From assembly GCF_000297775.1 (NCBI RefSeq), contig NZ_JH815514.1, forward strand, positions 141,455 to 205,454: a stretch of DNA of 64,000 nt, read 5' to 3'. A program made the translations under genes and the position numbers. This document shows, piece after piece, positions 29,393-38,912 of this stretch (within the stretch, counting starts at the first letter, position 1; each line of letters begins with the position of its first letter). A model generated the notes under the pieces. That model was not told the DNA's origin and searched no databases. It was given only the letters and a program-made list of their open reading frames with translations. This DNA is from Sutterella wadsworthensis 2_1_59BFAA (GTDB lineage Bacteria; Pseudomonadota; Gammaproteobacteria; Burkholderiales; Burkholderiaceae_F).

Positions 29393-30469
29393 TCAGAAAA
29401 GCAGGGGACGGAAGTCCCGCTCCTCCCTGCAGATCGTCAGCAGCTTCACCACCGGCGTCGGCATTCCCACCGACGCCGTTTCCTGTTCTCCGAGAAGCTC
29501 GAAGCCCTCGGGGGCGAACCCCTGCGCCAGATCGACGGCCACGGAATGAATGATGAGGCGGTAATGCGTGAAGTCGTGCACGAGAGGCTCGAGCCTGATC
29601 GTGCGGAGAATTCCGCCCTCAAGTTCAGGACAGACGGAAAGCGGATCCGCCGACTCCACGGGCTCGTCCTGCTGCCTCAGGGGCGGCGTCCAGAGGCCGT
29701 GCCAGACGCCCTTTTCCGTGCGGCGCCTGAGCCAGAGGCCGTTCTCGGCAAACGCGAACACCATCACCGCATGCCTCACGGGACGCTCGCGGCGGGGCTT
29801 GCGACCGGGAAAGTCGGCCACCCTGCCCGCCAGACGCGCGCCGCAGCAGTCCGCCAGAGGACAGGCCCCGCAGTCGGGATTCCGCTTGCAGAGCATGGCG
29901 CCGAAGTCCATCAGCGCCTGAGTATATGTCGGCATAAGCTCCGAAGAAGGCAGCAGGGAGGCGGCGAGCGTCCTGATCTCCTTCACGAAGCCGGGCTGTG
30001 CGGCGTTGCCCTCGACCATGAACACGCGCGCGAGCACGCGCTGTGCGTTCCCGTCCGCCATGACGGCCCTCTCGCGGAAGGCGAAAGCGGCCACGGCGCC
30101 CGCCGTCGAGGGGCCGAGTCCCGGAAGTTTTTCAAGCTCGGCCGCGGTTTCAGGGCATCTCCCGCCCATTTCGTTGACGATGATCCGGACCGCCTTGAGC
30201 AGGTTGCGGGCGCGCGAGTAGTATCCGAGGCCCGCCCAGAGCGCCATGACGTCGTCGTCGGGCGCAGCCGCCAGACACTCGGGCGTCGGAAAGGCGGTCA
30301 TGAAGGCCTCGTACTTGGGAAGCACCGACACGACCTGCGTCTGCTGCAGCATCACCTCCGAGACAAGTCTCGGATACCAGTCCTCGACCTGCCACGGCAG
30401 GTCGTGCCTGCCGCAGGCTTCGTGCCAGCCGATGATTGCATCTGCAAATAACTTCTCGGGATCCCGCAT
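29393..30469 (-). CDS. mutY: A/G-specific adenine glycosylase
   Basis: A 358-residue DNA repair enzyme that removes adenine opposite 8-oxoguanine. The HhH-GPD domain has the catalytic Glu in SEVMLQQTQV, the hairpin LPGLGPSTAG and catalytic Asp in MADGNAQRVLAR. A C-terminal NUDIX-like domain (from about 228, FTHYRL motif) follows. The iron-sulfur cluster cysteines are spaced C-x5-C-x2-C-x5-C, one residue shorter than the usual first C-x6-C. ATG 30469 has AAGGA upstream and gives the normal N-terminus. It is divergent from the TPR gene and convergent with rapZ. Confidence 0.93.
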   Translation of the reverse strand: MRDPEKLFADAIIGWHEACGRHDLPWQVEDWYPRLVSEVMLQQTQVVSVLPKYEAFMTAFPTPECLAAAPDDDVMALWAGLGYYSRARNLLKAVRIIVNEMGGRCPETAAELEKLPGLGPSTAGAVAAFAFRERAVMADGNAQRVLARVFMVEGNAAQPGFVKEIRTLAASLLPSSELMPTYTQALMDFGAMLCKRNPDCGACPLADCCGARLAGRVADFPGRKPRRERPVRHAVMVFAFAENGLWLRRRTEKGVWHGLWTPPLRQQDEPVESADPLSVCPELEGGILRTIRLEPLVHDFTHYRLIIHSVAVDLAQGFAPEGFELLGEQETASVGMPTPVVKLLTICREERDFRPLLF

Positions 30470-30544
30470 GCCGCATTCCTTTAGTTTTCGAGGTAAAGTA
30501 CGGAGACACTCTACACCAACGGCTTCCCAAGCTTTCACTCTTTC

Positions 30545-32263
30545 ATGACCGGAAAACTATTCAAAAAAGCGGCCGTGCTCGCCGTCTTCGCCGCAGCCGC
30601 AGGCTGCGCGGCGGCCTTCCCCGGCGTGGACGCGCATTCCTCAGAATCGCGCGATGCCGCCCAGTCTCTTTATGAAGTCATAGCCGCCGAGATCGCCGCG
30701 CACAGGGAGCAGCCCGAGGTTGCTCTGGCGCTCCTCGACCAGACGCTCGCGCGAACGAAGTCCTCGGAAGTGGGCGAACTCGCCTGGCGCACCGCCCTTC
30801 AGACCCGCAATCCCGACATCGTGCTTGAACAGGCGCGCGCCTGGGCCGCGATCGATCCGAAGGCTGGCCTTGCCCGGCGCACGATTCTCGTCAACGCCGT
30901 CGAAAAGGGCCGTCAGTCCGAATACGTCGAGCTACTCTCCCGCATGTACGCAGACGCGGAGGACAAGGCCGAGCTGATCACGGACGTCACGACGCTCCTC
31001 GCCCAGCCCGAAACCGCCTCCGCCGCTCTTGAAACAGTCCTCTCCCCCTATTGGGAGAAGCAGGCGAAGAACGCTAGGGTCCAGTTGGCCGTCGGCCTCT
31101 TCCGCCAGGCCCGCCGCGACATTCCCGGCGCCTGCCGCGCAGGCAGAACCGCCGTCAGGCTCTCGCCCGACAGCGAGCCCGTGCTCACTGCGGCGGCCGA
31201 CCTCTGCTGGCAGGCCGACAGGGCCGGAACGGAGAACATCCTCAAGAACTTTCTGGCCCGACATCCCGACGCCTCGGCCGTGAGGCTCATTCACGCCCGC
31301 GTGCTTTCCCGCACGGGCAGGCTCGATGAAGCCATGGCTGACGTCAAGCGCGCCGTGAAGACCTCTCCCGACAAGCCCGTCATCCTGCTCAACGCAGGCC
31401 AGGTGGCGACCGACTGCAGGGACTTCCCGAAGGCCGAGGAGTACCTCACCCGCTACATCGATCTCGTGGCCGAGCAGAATCCCGACGCAGACTTCTCCAG
31501 CAACGACATCTGGCTCAAGCTGGCGGGCGTCCTGCATGAAAACGGTCGTCACGAGGAAGAGGCCGAGGCGCTCGGCTCCCTCACCGACGGCGAGCTTGCG
31601 CCCCAGGCCAGACTTCGCGAGGCCGCCGCGCTTGCCGAATCAAAGAGATTCGACGACGCCCGCGCCGTTCTGCAGGGTGCCGCCGAAGACTACCCCGAGC
31701 ACCTGAACCTGTTCATGACGGCCGAGGCCCGGATGCTCATCGAGGCAAGCAGGCCCGAGGACGCCCTTGGCGTCATGAAGACCGCCCTCGCCGAGCAACC
31801 CGACGACGTCTCCCTCGCCTACGATACGGCGATGATCGCCCAGAACGTCGGTCACTTCGAAGAGACCGAGTCCATTCTCAAGGACATCCTCTCCGACGAT
31901 CCCGACCACGTTCAGGCGGGCAACGCGCTCGCCTACCTGTGGGTGACCAGAGACATGAACCTTCCCGAGGCGCGCCGCCTTCTTGAACACGCCTACCGTC
32001 TGTCGCCCGTCGATCCGTACGTGCTCGACAGCATGGGCTGGCTCTGCTTCAAGGAAGGACGCTACGACCAGGCGGCGGAGTTCACGCTCGCCTCCCTCAA
32101 GCGCCTCTTCGACGTCGAAGTGGCCTGTCACCTCGTCGAGATCCTCGCCGTCTCGGGCCGCGACCACGAGGCGGAGAAGCTCTTCCGCGAGCTCGAGCAG
32201 CGCGCGGGCTCGGACGCCCTCGTGCTTGACCTCGCCAAGCGCCTCAACTACAAGATCAAATGA
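30545..32263 (+). CDS. TPR-repeat lipoprotein
   Basis: A 572-residue protein with a lipoprotein signal (AAGC, Cys21) followed by many tetratricopeptide-like helical pairs through to the C-terminus, such as PDDVSLAYDTAMIAQNVGHFEETE and the DSMGWLCFKEGRYDQAAE repeat. It is probably anchored in the outer membrane facing the periplasm and serves as a scaffold. Genes of this type precede lolB and ispE in many betaproteobacteria. Its stop overlaps the lolB start by four bases (ATGA). No specific partner is known. Confidence 0.85.
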   Translation: MTGKLFKKAAVLAVFAAAAGCAAAFPGVDAHSSESRDAAQSLYEVIAAEIAAHREQPEVALALLDQTLARTKSSEVGELAWRTALQTRNPDIVLEQARAWAAIDPKAGLARRTILVNAVEKGRQSEYVELLSRMYADAEDKAELITDVTTLLAQPETASAALETVLSPYWEKQAKNARVQLAVGLFRQARRDIPGACRAGRTAVRLSPDSEPVLTAAADLCWQADRAGTENILKNFLARHPDASAVRLIHARVLSRTGRLDEAMADVKRAVKTSPDKPVILLNAGQVATDCRDFPKAEEYLTRYIDLVAEQNPDADFSSNDIWLKLAGVLHENGRHEEEAEALGSLTDGELAPQARLREAAALAESKRFDDARAVLQGAAEDYPEHLNLFMTAEARMLIEASRPEDALGVMKTALAEQPDDVSLAYDTAMIAQNVGHFEETESILKDILSDDPDHVQAGNALAYLWVTRDMNLPEARRLLEHAYRLSPVDPYVLDSMGWLCFKEGRYDQAAEFTLASLKRLFDVEVACHLVEILAVSGRDHEAEKLFRELEQRAGSDALVLDLAKRLNYKIK

Positions 32264-32757
32264 AACGTCGAATCCTTCTGGCGCTTCCCGCAGCGGCCGC
32301 AGTGCTGACGCTCGCAGGCTGCGTGACGGGACAGCCCCCGCTTTTTGAGAGATACGGCCGCTTCGCGCTCGTCTCAACGTCCGCCTCGGGCGAACGAGAG
32401 GCCGTGAACGGGCGCTTCAGCCTGCGGCGCACGTCCGCAGGCCTGCGCCTCAATCTGATGACGCCCCTCAACGGCATTCTGGCAAGCATCGAGGTGACGC
32501 CCTCGGGCGCCGTGCTCGAAACCTCGCAGAACGAGTCTCCCCTCAGGGCGGCCACCGCCGAGGAGCTCATGCTCCGCACGACGGGCGTCGCCGTTCCCGT
32601 CGAAACCCTCGAGCGCTGGCTCACAATGAAGGGCGACCGCGCCTCCGAATACGGCTGGAGCGTCCGCGTGCTCAAGCGCAGGGACGACGGCATGCCCGGC
32701 ACGATCCGCGCTTCCTCCACAGGCGTCTCACTCACACTCACCATGGACGAGGACTGA
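32260..32757 (+). CDS. lolB: Outer membrane lipoprotein insertion factor LolB
   Basis: A 165-residue lipoprotein with lipobox LAGC (Cys21). It is the outer-membrane acceptor that takes lipoproteins from LolA. The fold markers FERYGRFALVS and NGRFSLRRTSAGLRLNLMTPLNG are present. It is shorter than E. coli LolB (207) but typical of short betaproteobacterial forms. Context (TPR-lolB-ispE) supports the call. Confidence 0.85.
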   Translation: MKRRILLALPAAAAVLTLAGCVTGQPPLFERYGRFALVSTSASGEREAVNGRFSLRRTSAGLRLNLMTPLNGILASIEVTPSGAVLETSQNESPLRAATAEELMLRTTGVAVPVETLERWLTMKGDRASEYGWSVRVLKRRDDGMPGTIRASSTGVSLTLTMDED

Positions 32758-32758
32758 C

Positions 32759-33625
32759 ATGTTGTCCGACAGCGCCCTGCTCGGCCTGCCCGCGCCGGCC
32801 AAGCTCAATCTCTTTCTGCACGTCGTGGGCCGCCGCCCCGACGGCAAGCACCTGCTCGAGTCCGTCTTCACGCTCATCGACCTGCACGACACGATCGACC
32901 TCTTCAGGCTTGAGGAACCCGTCGTCGAGCGCACGGGCGACGTGATCGGCAACGTCGAGAAAGACCTCTGCGTGCGCGCGGCCCGCCTGCTCATGGAGAC
33001 CTTCGACGTCAGGAGCGGCGTGCGCATCCATGTTGAAAAACGCATTCCCGCGGGAGCGGGCATGGGAGGCGGCAGCTCCGACGCCGCGACCGTCCTCATC
33101 GGCCTCAACAGGCTCTTCGGACTCGGCCTTTCGCGCAGCGCCCTGATGGAGCTCGGCGAGAGGCTCGGCGCCGACGTTCCCTTCTTCATTTTCGGCCGAA
33201 CGGGCTTCGTGGAGGGCATTGGAGAGATCATCACCCCGCTGGAAATCCCCCCTGCCTCATACGCCGTCATCTGGCCCGGAAGGGGCATTTCCACGGCCGA
33301 GATTTTTGCTGCGCCAAACTTGACAAGGGATACCAAATCACTGAAAATAGACATCCTTTCAGGCAAGGCACTGGAAATCTGGCCGAATCTGTACGGGCAC
33401 AACGACCTGCAGAATGTGGCGCAAGAGCTTGAGCACAGGGTGACGGAAGGTCTCGGAATGCTCGCCTGCGGCACGCACGACGCCAGAATGACAGGGTCCG
33501 GCAGCGCCGTCTTCGGCGTCATCGCCGATCCGTGCAGCTACAGGCTGCCGCAGCTGCCCGACGGCTGGAAAGGATTTGCCGCAAAGTCGCTCCGGGAGCA
33601 TCCGCTCTCGGCTTGGCTTGACTAG
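32759..33625 (+). CDS. ispE: 4-diphosphocytidyl-2-C-methyl-D-erythritol kinase
   Basis: A 288-residue GHMP kinase of the MEP isoprenoid pathway. It shows the N-terminal APAKLNLFLHVVGRRPDG, the ATP loop PAGAGMGGGSSDAAT and the C-terminal MTGSGSAVFG. Length is normal. It starts one base after the lolB stop and is followed by tRNA-Gln 11 bases downstream, an order conserved in betaproteobacteria. Confidence 0.95.
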   Translation: MLSDSALLGLPAPAKLNLFLHVVGRRPDGKHLLESVFTLIDLHDTIDLFRLEEPVVERTGDVIGNVEKDLCVRAARLLMETFDVRSGVRIHVEKRIPAGAGMGGGSSDAATVLIGLNRLFGLGLSRSALMELGERLGADVPFFIFGRTGFVEGIGEIITPLEIPPASYAVIWPGRGISTAEIFAAPNLTRDTKSLKIDILSGKALEIWPNLYGHNDLQNVAQELEHRVTEGLGMLACGTHDARMTGSGSAVFGVIADPCSYRLPQLPDGWKGFAAKSLREHPLSAWLD

Positions 33626-33636
33626 AAACAATCGGT

Positions 33637-33714
33637 AGGGGTATAGCCAAGCTGGCCTAAGGCACCGGATTTTGATTCCGGCATTCGAAGGTTCGAATCC
33701 TTCTACCCCTGCCA
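33637..33714 (+). tRNA. tRNA-Gln (anticodon UUG)
   Basis: A complete cloverleaf. The acceptor stem AGGGGTA pairs with TACCCCT. The D-arm is GCC/GGC, the anticodon stem CCGGA/TCCGG with loop TTTTGAT (anticodon TTG), and the T-arm GAAGG-TTCGAAT-CCTTC. Discriminator G and an encoded CCA end the gene. It reads CAA (and CAG by wobble). It lies between ispE and prs, as is usual in this group. Confidence 0.96.
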
Positions 33715-33724
33715 GCACAAAAAC

Positions 33725-33766
33725 GAAAGAGGATGGGAGGCAACAAATGCGCTCCCTTTCTTTTTT
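33725..33766 (+). terminator. Terminator after tRNA-Gln
   Basis: GGGAG/CTCCC and flanking GAAAG/CTTTC pairings form an imperfect stem, followed by a run of T (33761-33766). Confidence 0.6.
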
Positions 33767-33851
33767 CAGGGCCGTCTTTGTGTTACTCTGACGGCTTCCC
33801 TGTTGTTAACTGCGAGAGCGCAAGCCCCCGCCCACGAAAAGAGCTTAAGTC

Positions 33852-34811
33852 ATGGATCCCATGGTTCCGGAAAGTATGATGGTCTTCACGGGCAACGCCA
33901 ACCCGAAACTTGCCCAGGCTGTCACGAAATATCTCAACATTCCCCTTGGCTCCGCCACCGTCAACCGCTTCAGCGACGGCGAAGTCATGGTTCAGCTGCT
34001 CGACAATGTGCGCGGCAAGGACGTCTTCATCCTTCAGAGCACCTGCGCTCCGACGAACGACAACCTGATGGAACTCATGATCATGGTTGACGCCCTCAAG
34101 CGTGCGTCCGCCCGCCGCATCACGGCTGCGATCCCCTACTACGGCTATGCCCGTCAGGACCGCCGTCCGCGTTCCACGCGCGTGGCCATCTCCGCCAAGG
34201 TCGTCGCCAACATGCTTCAGGCCGTCGGCGTTGACCGCGTCCTCACGATGGACCTCCATGCCGACCAGATCCAGGGCTTCTTCGACATCCCGGTCGACAA
34301 CATCTACGCCACCCCGGTTCTTCTCAACGACCTCGTCGAACGCAAGTACGACGACCTGATGGTTGTTTCCCCGGACGTCGGCGGCGTTGTCCGCGCCCGC
34401 GCCATGGCCAAGGCTCTCGAAGTCGACCTCGCCATCATCGACAAGCGCCGTCCGCGCGCCAACGTCGCTGAAATCATGAACATCATCGGTGAAGTCAAGG
34501 GCCGCACCTGCGTCATCACCGACGACATCGTTGACACGGCCGGCACGCTCTGCAACGCCGCCGGTGCCCTGAAGGAGCGCGGCGCCAAGCGCGTCGTCGC
34601 CTACATCACGCACCCGGTGCTCTCCGGCGCCGCCGTTGAACGCATCATGAATTCCGCTCTCGACGAGCTGGTCGTTACGGACACGATTCCGCTGTCTGCC
34701 GCCGCCGAAGCCTGCCCGAAGATCCGCCAGGTCTCCTGCGCCGCGATCATCGGCGAAACGCTTTCGCGCATCGCCCGCGAAGACTCCGTGAGCAACCTGT
34801 TCACGGAATAA
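33852..34811 (+). CDS. prs: Ribose-phosphate pyrophosphokinase
   Basis: A 319-residue PRPP synthase that feeds purine, pyrimidine, NAD, His and Trp synthesis. It shows the class I motifs [20 protein letters not shown], the [16 protein letters not shown] catalytic region and the PRPP loop [12 protein letters not shown]. Several ATGs lie close together (33852, 33861, 33876, 33879). I keep the first, which follows an AAGAG. The last would give the E. coli-like N-terminus. It is separated from rplY by a terminator. Confidence 0.96.
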   Translation: MDPMVPESMMVFTGNANPKLAQAVTKYLNIPLGSATVNRFSDGEVMVQLLDNVRGKDVFILQSTCAPTNDNLMELMIMVDALKRASARRITAAIPYYGYARQDRRPRSTRVAISAKVVANMLQAVGVDRVLTMDLHADQIQGFFDIPVDNIYATPVLLNDLVERKYDDLMVVSPDVGGVVRARAMAKALEVDLAIIDKRRPRANVAEIMNIIGEVKGRTCVITDDIVDTAGTLCNAAGALKERGAKRVVAYITHPVLSGAAVERIMNSALDELVVTDTIPLSAAAEACPKIRQVSCAAIIGETLSRIAREDSVSNLFTE

Positions 34812-34828
34812 GGAACAGTTTTTTCCTC

Positions 34829-34866
34829 GTTCCCGCAGTTGGTCGCGACCGCGGGAACCTTTTTTC
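34829..34866 (+). terminator. Terminator between prs and rplY
   Basis: An 8-bp perfect stem (34829-34836 with 34851-34858) and CTTTTTT. Some read-through into rplY is likely because rplY has no obvious promoter in the short remaining gap. Confidence 0.8.
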
Positions 34867-34887
34867 TTAACTTTTAGGAGTAATCCA

Positions 34888-35499
34888 ATGAACATCATCG
34901 CCACCACGCGTAACGTGCAGGGTACGGGTGCGAGCCGCCGCCTTCGCCGCGCGGACAAGCTGCCGGGCATCGTCTACGGCGGCAACCTCCCCGCTACGCC
35001 GATCGAGCTCGAACACAATCCGATCTTCTACGCTCTGCGCAAGGAAAAGTTCCACGCCTCGATCCTGACGATGGAACTCGACGGCAAGGAAGAACTCGTC
35101 GTTCTCCGCGCCTTCCAGATGCACCCGTACAAGCCGCAGGTCATGCACATCGACTTCCAGCGCATCAACCCGAACGAAAAGGTCACGATGCGCGTGCCCC
35201 TGCACTTCCAGGGTGAAGAAGAATCCCCGGCCGTCAAGGTCTCCAAGTGCATCGTTTCCCATGCCGTGTCCGCCATCGAAGTGACCTGCATGCCGAAGGA
35301 ACTGCCGGAATTCATCACCGTTGACCTCTCCAAGCTCGAAGCCGGCCAGACGTTCCACGCCTCCATGCTTCAGCTTCCGGAAGGCATCGAAGTCCACGCC
35401 AAGTCCGGCGAAGACATCGTGCTCGCCACGGTTGCCCTCCCGGTCGAGGAAGAAGTCCCCTCCGCTGAAGGCGAAGCCGCCGAAACCCCGGCTGCCTAA
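34888..35499 (+). CDS. rplY: 50S ribosomal protein L25/Ctc
   Basis: A 203-residue long-form L25 (TL5/Ctc type). The N-terminal 5S-rRNA-binding domain has RNVQGTGASRRLRRADKLPG and VYGG. The C-terminal beta domain, absent from the short E. coli L25, ends in a Glu/Ala-rich acidic tail. AGGAG lies upstream. Position after prs is conserved in betaproteobacteria. Confidence 0.95.
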   Translation: MNIIATTRNVQGTGASRRLRRADKLPGIVYGGNLPATPIELEHNPIFYALRKEKFHASILTMELDGKEELVVLRAFQMHPYKPQVMHIDFQRINPNEKVTMRVPLHFQGEEESPAVKVSKCIVSHAVSAIEVTCMPKELPEFITVDLSKLEAGQTFHASMLQLPEGIEVHAKSGEDIVLATVALPVEEEVPSAEGEAAETPAA

Positions 35500-35532
35500 T
35501 AAGTTTCTGATCTGATTCAGTTGCTTTGACAG

Positions 35533-35567
35533 GATCCGCAGGGACCTACTCCCTGCGGATCTTTTTT
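35533..35567 (+). terminator. Terminator after rplY
   Basis: A perfect 12-bp stem (35533-35544 with 35550-35561) followed by six T. Confidence 0.92.
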
Positions 35568-35589
35568 GTACGAAGGGCCCGCCCCTTCC

Positions 35590-35610
35590 GAAGACCGTCT
35601 CGCGGTCTTC
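35590..35610 (+). other. Stem-loop in the helicase leader
   Basis: A perfect 8-bp hairpin (35590-35597 with 35603-35610, loop of 5) lies in the 223-base gap before the helicase ATG. There is no T tract, so it is not a terminator. Helicase genes of the csdA/deaD type often have long structured leaders. Confidence 0.4.
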
Positions 35611-35790
35611 CACACCTCCGCGGCCGCTGCCTGAAGCGCCGCCACAAGCCGTTTGCCCCTTTCAGAAAGTTCGCGTCGTTCGTTATGTGCGGGGAAAACG
35701 GATCCATTCCCTTCTCCCGACGTCCGCCATGTCCGTCTTGCTTCCCTGCATACCTGCGGGCGGCCGTCAGAACATTTTCAACACGAACTC

Positions 35791-37641
35791 ATGACGACTT
35801 TCTCCGAACTCGGCCTGTCCGACTCCATCGTTTCCTCCCTGACCGAACTCGGCTTCGAGGAACCCACCCCCATTCAGAACGAGGCCATTCCCGCCCTCCT
35901 GACCGGCGCCGACGTGCTCGGCCGCGCCGCCACGGGCACGGGCAAGACCGCCGCCTTCTCGCTTCCGCTCCTTGAGCGCCACGTGCTCGGTCAGGAAGCC
36001 GATGCGCCGCTCGTCCTCGTTCTCACCCCGACCCGTGAACTCTGCCTGCAGGTGAGCGAGGCGTTCCACAACTACGGCCGCAAGGCCGGCGTGCTCGTGA
36101 CCCCGATCTACGGCGGTCAGGACTACAGCCGCCAGATCCGTGCCCTGCGCCGTGGCACGCACGTCGTCGTCGCCACGCCGGGCCGCGCGCTCGACCACAT
36201 CGGCCGCGGCACGCTCGACCTCACGAACATCAAGGCCGTCGTGCTTGACGAAGCCGACGAAATGCTCGATCTGGGCTTTGCCGACGAGCTCGACGCCATC
36301 TTCGACGCCCTTCCCGGCCACGTGCAGACGGCTCTCTTCTCCGCCACGCTGCCCCCGAAGATCGCCCGCATCGCCGAAGCCCGCCTTGTCGACCCGGTCC
36401 GCATCACGATCGCCAAGGAAAAGACTGCCGAAGGCGAAACGCCCCGCGTCCCGCAGATCGCCTACGTCGTGGGCCACAACTACCGCACGACCGCGCTCGG
36501 CCGCATCCTCGACCTCGAGGCCCCCGAGCTCGCCATCATCTTCACGCGCACCCGCATGGAGGTGGACGACCTCACGGAATCGCTTCGCGCCCGCGGCTTC
36601 AGCGTCGAGGCCCTTCACGGCGGTCTTGACCAGCCGACCCGCGACCGCGTCATGAAGCGCGCCCGCTCCGGCCAGATCGACGCCATCGTGGCGACCGACG
36701 TCGCCGCCCGCGGCATCGACCTTGAAAACCTTACGCACGTCATCAACTTCGGCATTCCCGCCTCCTACGAGACGTACGTGCACCGCATCGGCCGCACGGG
36801 CCGCGCCGGCCGCACCGGCACCGCCATCACCATTCTCGAGCCGCGCGAACATCGTCACCTGCGCGCCATCGAGAGCATCACGAAGGCCCGCATCGAAGTG
36901 CGCTCCGTGCCGTCCGCCACGGACGTGCGCGCCCGCCGTCTCGAAATGATGCGCGGCTCCCTCGCCGAAATCCTCGAGGCGGGCGACCTCGACCGCTTCC
37001 GCGTCGTCGTCGAGTCCCTCTGCGAAGAGTACGACCCGTTCGACGTGGCTGCCGCCGCCATGAAGCTCGCCCAGGAAAACGAAGGCGCGAACGACGACGA
37101 TACGGAAATCCCCGCCTACTCGCCCTTCGAGCGTCCCCGCCGCGAACGCGGCGACAAGCCCGTGCGCGGCGAACGCGCTCCGCGCCGTGAACGCCGCGAG
37201 GCTCCCGAAGAAGGCATGACGCGCCTCTTCGTCGGCGCCGGCCGCGACCTCGGCATTCGTCCGTCCGACATCGTCGGGGCCATCGCCAACGAAGCCGGCG
37301 TTCCATCCAAGTGCATCGGCGCCATCGACATCACCGACCGCTTCACGATCGTTGAAGTCGACTCCGACCGCGTCGAGCAGATCATCGACGCCATGGAAGG
37401 CGTGCGCTTCAAGGGCCGTGAAACCACGGTCAAGCTCGACCGCCCGCGCCGCGAGCCGCGCGAAGACCGCGGTGACTTCCGCATCGAAGGTCGTGGTGAA
37501 GGCCGAGGCGAGTACCGCCGTGAACGCGGCGAAGACCGCGGCTGGCAGCAGCGCGACGACTCCCGCGAATACCGCGGCGCCAAAACCAAGCGCGACTTCC
37601 GTCGTGAAGGCGGCTACGACAAGCGCGGTCCCCGCCGCTAA
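35791..37641 (+). CDS. deaD: DEAD-box RNA helicase (DeaD/CsdA type)
   Basis: A 616-residue ATP-dependent RNA helicase for ribosome assembly and mRNA unfolding. Motifs are the Q motif (FEEPTPIQ), Walker A AATGTGKT, VLDEADEML, SAT and HRIGRTGRAGRTG. A C-terminal DbpA-type RNA-binding domain (about 475-550, TRLFVGAGRDLGIRPSD) and an Arg/Gly/Glu-rich tail follow. ATG 35791 fits the family N-terminus, although no strong Shine-Dalgarno is seen. It sits between rplY and pth, genes that are usually adjacent in this group. Confidence 0.93.
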   Translation: MTTFSELGLSDSIVSSLTELGFEEPTPIQNEAIPALLTGADVLGRAATGTGKTAAFSLPLLERHVLGQEADAPLVLVLTPTRELCLQVSEAFHNYGRKAGVLVTPIYGGQDYSRQIRALRRGTHVVVATPGRALDHIGRGTLDLTNIKAVVLDEADEMLDLGFADELDAIFDALPGHVQTALFSATLPPKIARIAEARLVDPVRITIAKEKTAEGETPRVPQIAYVVGHNYRTTALGRILDLEAPELAIIFTRTRMEVDDLTESLRARGFSVEALHGGLDQPTRDRVMKRARSGQIDAIVATDVAARGIDLENLTHVINFGIPASYETYVHRIGRTGRAGRTGTAITILEPREHRHLRAIESITKARIEVRSVPSATDVRARRLEMMRGSLAEILEAGDLDRFRVVVESLCEEYDPFDVAAAAMKLAQENEGANDDDTEIPAYSPFERPRRERGDKPVRGERAPRRERREAPEEGMTRLFVGAGRDLGIRPSDIVGAIANEAGVPSKCIGAIDITDRFTIVEVDSDRVEQIIDAMEGVRFKGRETTVKLDRPRREPREDRGDFRIEGRGEGRGEYRRERGEDRGWQQRDDSREYRGAKTKRDFRREGGYDKRGPRR

Positions 37642-37650
37642 AATGACGCA

Positions 37651-37690
37651 GGTCCGGACAGTCTCCTTCGAGACGCTCCGGACCCAGTTT
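37651..37690 (+). terminator. Compound stem-loop terminator after the helicase
   Basis: An outer 8-bp stem (37651-37658 with 37677-37684) encloses a perfect inner 5-bp hairpin (37661-37665 with 37670-37674). It is followed by CAGTTTT. Confidence 0.7.
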
Positions 37691-37695
37691 TCCAC

Positions 37696-37716
37696 GGCCG
37701 GCTCTGCCGGCCTTTT
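37696..37716 (+). terminator. Second hairpin before pth
   Basis: A perfect 7-bp GC stem (37696-37702 with 37706-37712) followed by TTTT, immediately after the first terminator. Confidence 0.7.
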
Positions 37717-37731
37717 CACGCATTGAACGTC

Positions 37732-38358
37732 ATGACCGAACAAGGAATTCGATTGATCGTCGGCCTCGGCAATCCGGGCAGCGAATACGCCCGCACCCGC
37801 CACAACGCCGGCTTCTGGTTCGTCGACGAGCTCGCGCGCAAGACGGGCGCCTTCTTCCGCGACGAGCGGAAGTTCCAGGGCGAGGTCTGCAGGACGCGGA
37901 TCGGCGACAGCGACGTCTGGCTTCTCAAGCCCTCGACCTACATGAACCGCTCGGGCGACGCCGTGGTGGCGCTTGCGCTCTACTACAAGATCACGCCCGA
38001 TCAGATCCTCGTCGTTCACGACGAGCTTGACCTGCCTCCCGGCTGCATGAAGATCAAGCAGGGCGGCGGCAATGCCGGTCACAACGGCCTCAAGGACATC
38101 TCCGCCAAGCTCTCCACGCCGAACTTCTGGCGCCTGAGGCTCGGCACGGGGCATCCGCGCACGCTCGGCATGGCCCAGCAGGTGGCCGACTTCGTGCTCT
38201 CGGCACCGTCCTCCGAACACGAGGCCGCCATCGAAGACTGCATCGGCATCGCCCTCAAGGAGGCCGGTCCTCTTGCAGAAGGCGACTTCACGGGTGTCTC
38301 CCGCCGTCTTGCCAAGTACGGCAATCCGCCCAAGCCGCCCAAGAAGGCCGCCGAATGA
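37732..38358 (+). CDS. pth: Peptidyl-tRNA hydrolase
   Basis: A 208-residue enzyme that recycles tRNA from stalled peptidyl-tRNA. It shows the motifs [20 protein letters not shown] (catalytic His in the TRHN element), [21 protein letters not shown] (catalytic Asp) and [13 protein letters not shown] start at ATG 37732; a TTG three codons upstream is the alternative. It overlaps the next gene by four bases. Confidence 0.95.
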   Translation: MTEQGIRLIVGLGNPGSEYARTRHNAGFWFVDELARKTGAFFRDERKFQGEVCRTRIGDSDVWLLKPSTYMNRSGDAVVALALYYKITPDQILVVHDELDLPPGCMKIKQGGGNAGHNGLKDISAKLSTPNFWRLRLGTGHPRTLGMAQQVADFVLSAPSSEHEAAIEDCIGIALKEAGPLAEGDFTGVSRRLAKYGNPPKPPKKAAE

Positions 38359-38849
38359 AGCTGCTCGTGAGCCGCTGCCTGCTCGGCAAGCCCTGCCGAT
38401 ACGACGGCAGGGTGAAGACGGACCTCAGGCCCCCCCTGCGCGCCGCAGGCATCGGAGACGACTGTTGGATCAGCGTCTGCCCCGAGAGCGACGGCGGACT
38501 TCCCACGCCGCGCACGCCCTCCGAAATCCGGGGCACGGCCCGCGGCGTGCTTGAAGGACGCGACCACATCATGGCCGCGGACGGCAGGGACAACACGGCC
38601 TGCTTCATGAAGGGCGCCCGCATTGCGGCCGACCTCTGCCGCGAGAACGGCGTCAGGCTTGCGCTCCTCAAGGCCAAGAGCCCCTCCTGCGGCTTCGGCC
38701 AGGTCTACGACGGCACCTTTACGGGCACCCTCGTCGCGGGCCGCGGCCTCACCGCCGAACTACTTTCGGATGCAGGCGTACGCGTTCTCACCGAGAACGA
38801 CCTCGATCTTCTTGCCTCTCTCAAGACGCAAGAAGATCCCGCTTGCTAA
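38355..38849 (+). CDS. DUF523 family protein
   Basis: A 164-residue cysteine-containing cytosolic protein with the DUF523 hallmarks [27 protein letters not shown] and [17 protein letters not shown]. Conserved Cys8, Cys14, Cys42 and the SPSCG Cys suggest metal or redox chemistry. The function of the family is not established. Its start overlaps pth (ATGA, 38355-38358), so the two are probably translated together. Confidence 0.88.
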   Translation: MKLLVSRCLLGKPCRYDGRVKTDLRPPLRAAGIGDDCWISVCPESDGGLPTPRTPSEIRGTARGVLEGRDHIMAADGRDNTACFMKGARIAADLCRENGVRLALLKAKSPSCGFGQVYDGTFTGTLVAGRGLTAELLSDAGVRVLTENDLDLLASLKTQEDPAC

Positions 38850-38912
38850 AATAGAATGATTTTCCGGACGATTTTGTCTGCAACTTTTTTTTGATTTCAA
38901 CAGAGATTCACC

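Noticed and set aside
35767-38220. An 817-codon open frame antisense to the helicase and pth genes
   Set aside because: It crosses two real genes and two terminators and shows no domain pattern. It is a codon-bias shadow.
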